From the NCBI RefSeq assembly GCF_004526345.1, contig NZ_CP038213.1, positions 2,604,001 through 2,668,000 of the forward strand: DNA of 64,000 bases. The letters are read 5' to 3'. The notes below the pieces were generated by a model. The model did not search any database. It was not told the DNA's origin and saw only the letters and a program-made list of their open reading frames with translations. Made by a program: the position numbers and the translations under genes. Numbering within the stretch: position 1 is the stretch's first letter; the number at the start of each line of letters is the position of its first letter. This stretch comes from Ornithinimicrobium flavum. GTDB lineage: Bacteria > Actinomycetota > Actinomycetes > Actinomycetales > Dermatophilaceae. Below, piece after piece: positions 61,484 through 64,000 of this stretch.

Positions 61484-62948
61484 GCGCGTCGTCCGCTCGC
61501 CTCGGGCTGCCAGTGCGCGAACGCGTCGCTGACCTCCGGGAGGTCGTGGTTGGGCAGGGTGGGGCGCCCCGGGATGTCCACCATCTCGGCCCGGCGGCGT
61601 GGCTCCGAGTCCTCGTGCCTGGGCCGGGCGGCGCCGCGCCACCGGGCCACGACGACCGCCAGGGATCTGACGACGTCGGGGTCCAGGTGCGTACCCTCCC
61701 GCGACTGCAGCTGACCGAGGGCCTCGGAGGGGTCCAGTCCCGGACCGTCGGGCGCCTCGGTCAGGGCGTCGAAGGCGTCCGCCACGGCGATGATGCGCGC
61801 CGCACGCGGGATGTCCTCGCCCACCAGACCGGCGGGGTACCCGTGCCCGTCCCACCGCTCGTGGTGGTGGGCGATCGCCGGCAGCGCACCGGCCAGGAAG
61901 TCCAGGCCGCGCAGGGCGGTGACCCCGGCCTGGGGGTGGGAGCTCACCGTGCTCAGGTAGCTCACCTCCCCCACCTCGGACGCGGTGAGCAGCTCGGTCC
62001 GGACCGCCACGAACCCGATGTCGTGGAGGAGAGCCGCATACCTCAGCTCCTCGGCGGCCTGGCCGCCCAGCCCCAGGACGCTGCCCATGGACTCCGAGAG
62101 GGCGGCCACGCGAGCGCTGTGCCCGACCGACGAGGGGTCGGCCTCCTCCAGGGCCGCCACGAAGCTGGTCACCGTCTCCTGGTGCTCGTGGAAGGCCAGG
62201 CCGGCCCGGCCGATCGTCCAGTGCGCCACCAGCAGAGGCCCGACGACGAAGACGGCCGCCACCGGCCCGAGACCCACCGGACCCCAGAGGACGACGAAGA
62301 GGAACCCGATGACGACGTGCGCCAGGTAGCCCCACCCCACGCTCCGCAGCGCCTGGGCCATGACGGTCCAGACCCGGGTGCGACGCACGGCGACGGACAT
62401 CAGGCTGACGAAGAGGGCGTTGGCCAGGGTCATCACGCCGTACGCGCCCAGCAGCGGCAGGCCGACCTCCACGAGCAGGCCCGGTGCGTCCTCGGCGGCC
62501 GCGCTGACGTGGAGACCGCCCAGCAGCTTGTAGGTGACTCCCCGATGGCGCCGACAGCACCGGTCATGGCCCCGTTGAACAGGCGCGCCCGCCAGGTGCG
62601 GGCCCGCACGTCCACGAGGAAGGAGATGGCCCCGATCAGGGACGCCCCCGTCGGACCGGCGAGCGGGATGGCCGCGGCCAGGACGACGGTGACGACGGTG
62701 ACCGCGAGGTGGGGGCTGAGCCGTCGCTCCCGGAGGAGGACCCCTGCGCCCCCGAGGATCGTCAGCGGGACGAGCGCCCGGGCCTCCAGAGGCACCGGCT
62801 CCCCGACCCAGCGCCACCCGATGTAGGCGACCACCACCGCGGTGCACCCCAGACCAGCGATGAGGAGGAAGACGGGGGTATGCGAGAGGCGCGGGCCCGC
62901 CGGACCCGCGCCTCTGGCCTCATCGGCAGCGGACGTCAGTCCTCCCAC
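61480..62948 (-). CDS. Membrane HD-GYP domain protein (frameshifted near 62540)
   Basis: About 489 residues. Start taken as GTG 62948, inside the last codons of the 28-codon ORF. About six spans, then HD-GYP: HSARVAALSESMG, YAALLHDIGF, SSHPQAG, AHHHERWDGHGYPAGL, ARIIAVADAFDALTE. Family members hydrolyse cyclic di-GMP. The residue after HDIG is Phe rather than Lys, which may lower activity. Adding one base to the C run 62540-62543 joins GAVGAIGG to VTYKLLGGLHV. Coupled to the degenerate HD gene downstream. Confidence 0.82.
62885..62915. repeat. 11-bp inverted repeat at the start of the HD-GYP gene
   Basis: AGAGGCGCGGG (62885-62895) pairs with CCCGCGCCTCT (62905-62915) over nine bases, directly after the small ORF stop. 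It could attenuate transcription into the HD-GYP gene. Confidence 0.6.
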
Positions 62949-63022
62949 ATGATGATGTCGATGACGGCGGACAGCGCGTCGAGGGCGCCGGTGGTCAGAA
63001 TGTCGGAGAGCAGCTGCAGCAT
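62936..63022 (-). CDS. 28-residue small hydrophobic-acidic peptide
   Basis: ATG 63022 has AAAGGA seven bases upstream. The peptide begins MLQLLSDIL and ends IDIIMWED before TGA 62938-62936. It has no basic residue and reads as one amphipathic or membrane-seeking helix. Its end overlaps the GTG start of the HD-GYP gene by 13 bases. No family recognised. It could be a signalling peptide, a regulator of the HD proteins or a leader peptide. Confidence 0.55.
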   Translation of the reverse strand: MLQLLSDILTTGALDALSAVIDIIMWED

Positions 63023-63248
63023 GGGCGGATCCTTTGCTCGGTCGGGCCCCCAGGGCTGGGGCCGGCGCCGGGGACGGGGGGCCGGCGCGCTTCGTCCAGC
63101 GTGTCACACGGGCACCGCGACTGCCAGCCCGGAGCCCGGCGTGCGGCGCTTCTTGAACAAGTCTTTACCATTGGTGTGGCGTGGGTCACATTCTCTCCCT
63201 GTGAGAGACTTGTCGCGAGCACCGTCCCACGACACGAGGAGGATCCTG

Positions 63249-63323
63249 ATGAGCAAGCGAGGCCGCAAGCGCCGCGACCGCAAGAAGAAGGCCGCCAACC
63301 ACGGCCGCAAGCCCAACGCCTGA
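63249..63323 (+). CDS. Actinobacterial ribosomal protein bL37
   Basis: 24 residues, MSKRGRKRRDRKKKAANHGR followed by KPNA; GAGGAGG lies five bases before ATG 63249. Very basic. It closely matches the small large-subunit protein bL37 seen in the mycobacterial ribosome, which ends ANHGKRPNA. The 226-base gap upstream (63023-63248) holds TTGAAC and TTTACC stretches but no clear promoter pair. Confidence 0.82.
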   Translation: MSKRGRKRRDRKKKAANHGRKPNA

Positions 63324-63340
63324 GCGAAGGGTTCGCCGCC

Positions 63341-63384
63341 GACGCGACAGGGCCGACCGGGGATCCGGTCGGCCCTGTCGCGTC
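63341..63384. terminator. Perfect 20-bp hairpin between bL37 and rsrA
   Basis: 63341-63360 pairs perfectly with 63365-63384 around the four-base loop GGAT. It serves two convergent genes. Confidence 0.9.
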
Positions 63385-63425
63385 CCTGGGTGCGTTCGTC
63401 GCCGGTGGCGTCCGGGACCGCGCTC

Positions 63426-63707
63426 TCAGTCCTGCTCTCGACGGACCACGGTGACACCCGTGATCCGCGTGAGGATCTGCGCCCGCAGCTGGGGCGGGGC
63501 GGCCTGCCGGGCACAGGCCCGACGCACGAGCGCCTTGAGCAGCAGGTCACGTTCGTACTCGGCCAGGCAGGACCCGCAGTCGTCCAGGTGCGCCTGGATC
63601 CGGTCGCGGTCCAGCGGCCCGGTCTCGTTGTCGACGAACTCGAACAACCGCAGCACGACGTCGGAGCAGTCTGCGGGCCGGTCCTGCCCGCTCTCGCCGA
63701 AGGTCAC
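63426..63707 (-). CDS. rsrA: Zinc-binding anti-sigma factor RsrA
   Basis: 93 residues from GTG 63707, overlapping the sigR stop (GTGA). A ZAS anti-sigma domain: Cys near residue 14 ([16 protein letters not shown]) and the HxxxCxxC motif [18 protein letters not shown]. In Streptomyces RsrA and mycobacterial RshA, disulfide stress oxidises these cysteines, releases zinc and frees the sigma factor. Confidence 0.93.
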   Translation of the reverse strand: MTFGESGQDRPADCSDVVLRLFEFVDNETGPLDRDRIQAHLDDCGSCLAEYERDLLLKALVRRACARQAAPPQLRAQILTRITGVTVVRREQD

Positions 63708-64000
63708 CGCTGCACCTCCTCGGGCCGGACGAAGCCGCGCTCGGCGGCGTAGTCGGTGAGCAGCTCACGCAGCTGCTTGCGGCCCCGGTGGAGCCTGGAC
63801 ATGACCGTGCCGATCGGGGTGTCCATGATCTCGGCGATCTCCTTGTAGGAGAAGCCTTCGACGTCCGCGAGGTAGACCGCCAGCCGGAAATCCTCCCCGA
63901 TGCTGGCCAGGGCCCTGGTGACGTCGCTGTCCGGGAGGTGGTCCAGCGCCTCGGTCTCGGCCGAGCGCAGTCCCCGGGACGTGTGGGAGGCGGCCCGGGC
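63704..64000 (-). CDS. sigR: ECF sigma factor SigR/SigH, C-terminal part (cut by window end)
   Basis: The last 98 codons are visible. Region 4 is clear ([44 protein letters not shown]) and the tail ends [16 protein letters not shown]-type [13 protein letters not shown] is characteristic of SigR/SigH, and rsrA follows with overlapping codons. Directs the thiol-oxidative stress regulon. The N-terminal region 2 and promoter lie outside the window. Confidence 0.93.
   Translation of the reverse strand, partial: ARAASHTSRGLRSAETEALDHLPDSDVTRALASIGEDFRLAVYLADVEGFSYKEIAEIMDTPIGTVMSRLHRGRKQLRELLTDYAAERGFVRPEEVQR

Overview
The window is a gene-dense, very GC-rich stretch of chromosome from an actinobacterium. 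Supporting signs are a WhiB3-like regulator, a SigR/RsrA thiol-stress pair, a SigD/RsdA pair, the 24-residue actinobacterial ribosomal protein bL37, a GroEL with a His-rich tail, and many GTG starts. The gene content resembles Intrasporangiaceae/Ornithinimicrobium-type Micrococcales; that family placement is an inference, not a search result. No rRNA, tRNA, CRISPR, phage or insertion sequence was recognised. Apart from intergenic repeat arrays, the window looks like core genome.

Layout. 1-9.1 kb: membrane/signalling cluster (PH-domain protein, P-loop kinase, repeat-bearing membrane protein, DUF4129, DUF4350, MoxR, DUF58), then divergent SpoIIM-like and RDD genes around a phased TGCA repeat array. 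9.1-20.1 kb: nucleoside salvage and uptake (adenosine deaminase, cupin, deoC, deoA, cdd, and a BMP-type nucleoside ABC transporter). 20.2-30.8 kb: M20 hydrolase, catalytic subunit of a split B12-dependent methylmalonyl-CoA mutase, pyrD, GDP-mannose synthesis plus a mannosyltransferase, a 2'-5' RNA ligase-like protein, a LysM protein, mdh, DUF3017, folD and an ACT protein. 30.9-37.4 kb: purH, purN, a polytopic membrane protein, sucD/sucC and the B12-binding mutase subunit. 37.4-46.9 kb: UvrD/PcrA helicase, three membrane proteins, gatD/murT (lipid II amidation), guaA, DUF3817 and SURF1. 46.9-60.2 kb: beta-propeller lipoprotein, guaB3, guaB, rsdA, sigD, whiB, groEL, groES, cardiolipin-synthase-like protein, methyltransferase, tsaD, rimI, tsaB; much of this order matches the M. 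tuberculosis guaB3-guaB2-rsdA-sigD-whiB3-groEL1-groES-tsaD-rimI-tsaB region. 60.2-64 kb: two membrane HD/HD-GYP proteins behind a 28-codon small ORF, bL37, rsrA and the end of sigR.

Physiology. The succinyl-CoA branch is linked by mutase and succinyl-CoA synthetase genes. Purine synthesis (purN, purH, guaB, guaA) and nucleoside salvage are both present. Envelope genes include manC/mannosyltransferase and MurT/GatD.

Two window-wide patterns stand out. (1) About twenty promoters show a TANNNT hexamer 5-7 bases before the start codon, so leaderless transcription is common. In two divergent pairs the two hexamers share one TA step, and in three places a TAG stop codon forms the first half of the next -10 hexamer. 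(2) Nine genes carry single-base frameshifts, nearly all at short runs of one base and including central metabolic genes; these look like errors in the assembled sequence rather than real pseudogenes. Such genes are listed as CDS, with the break position given.
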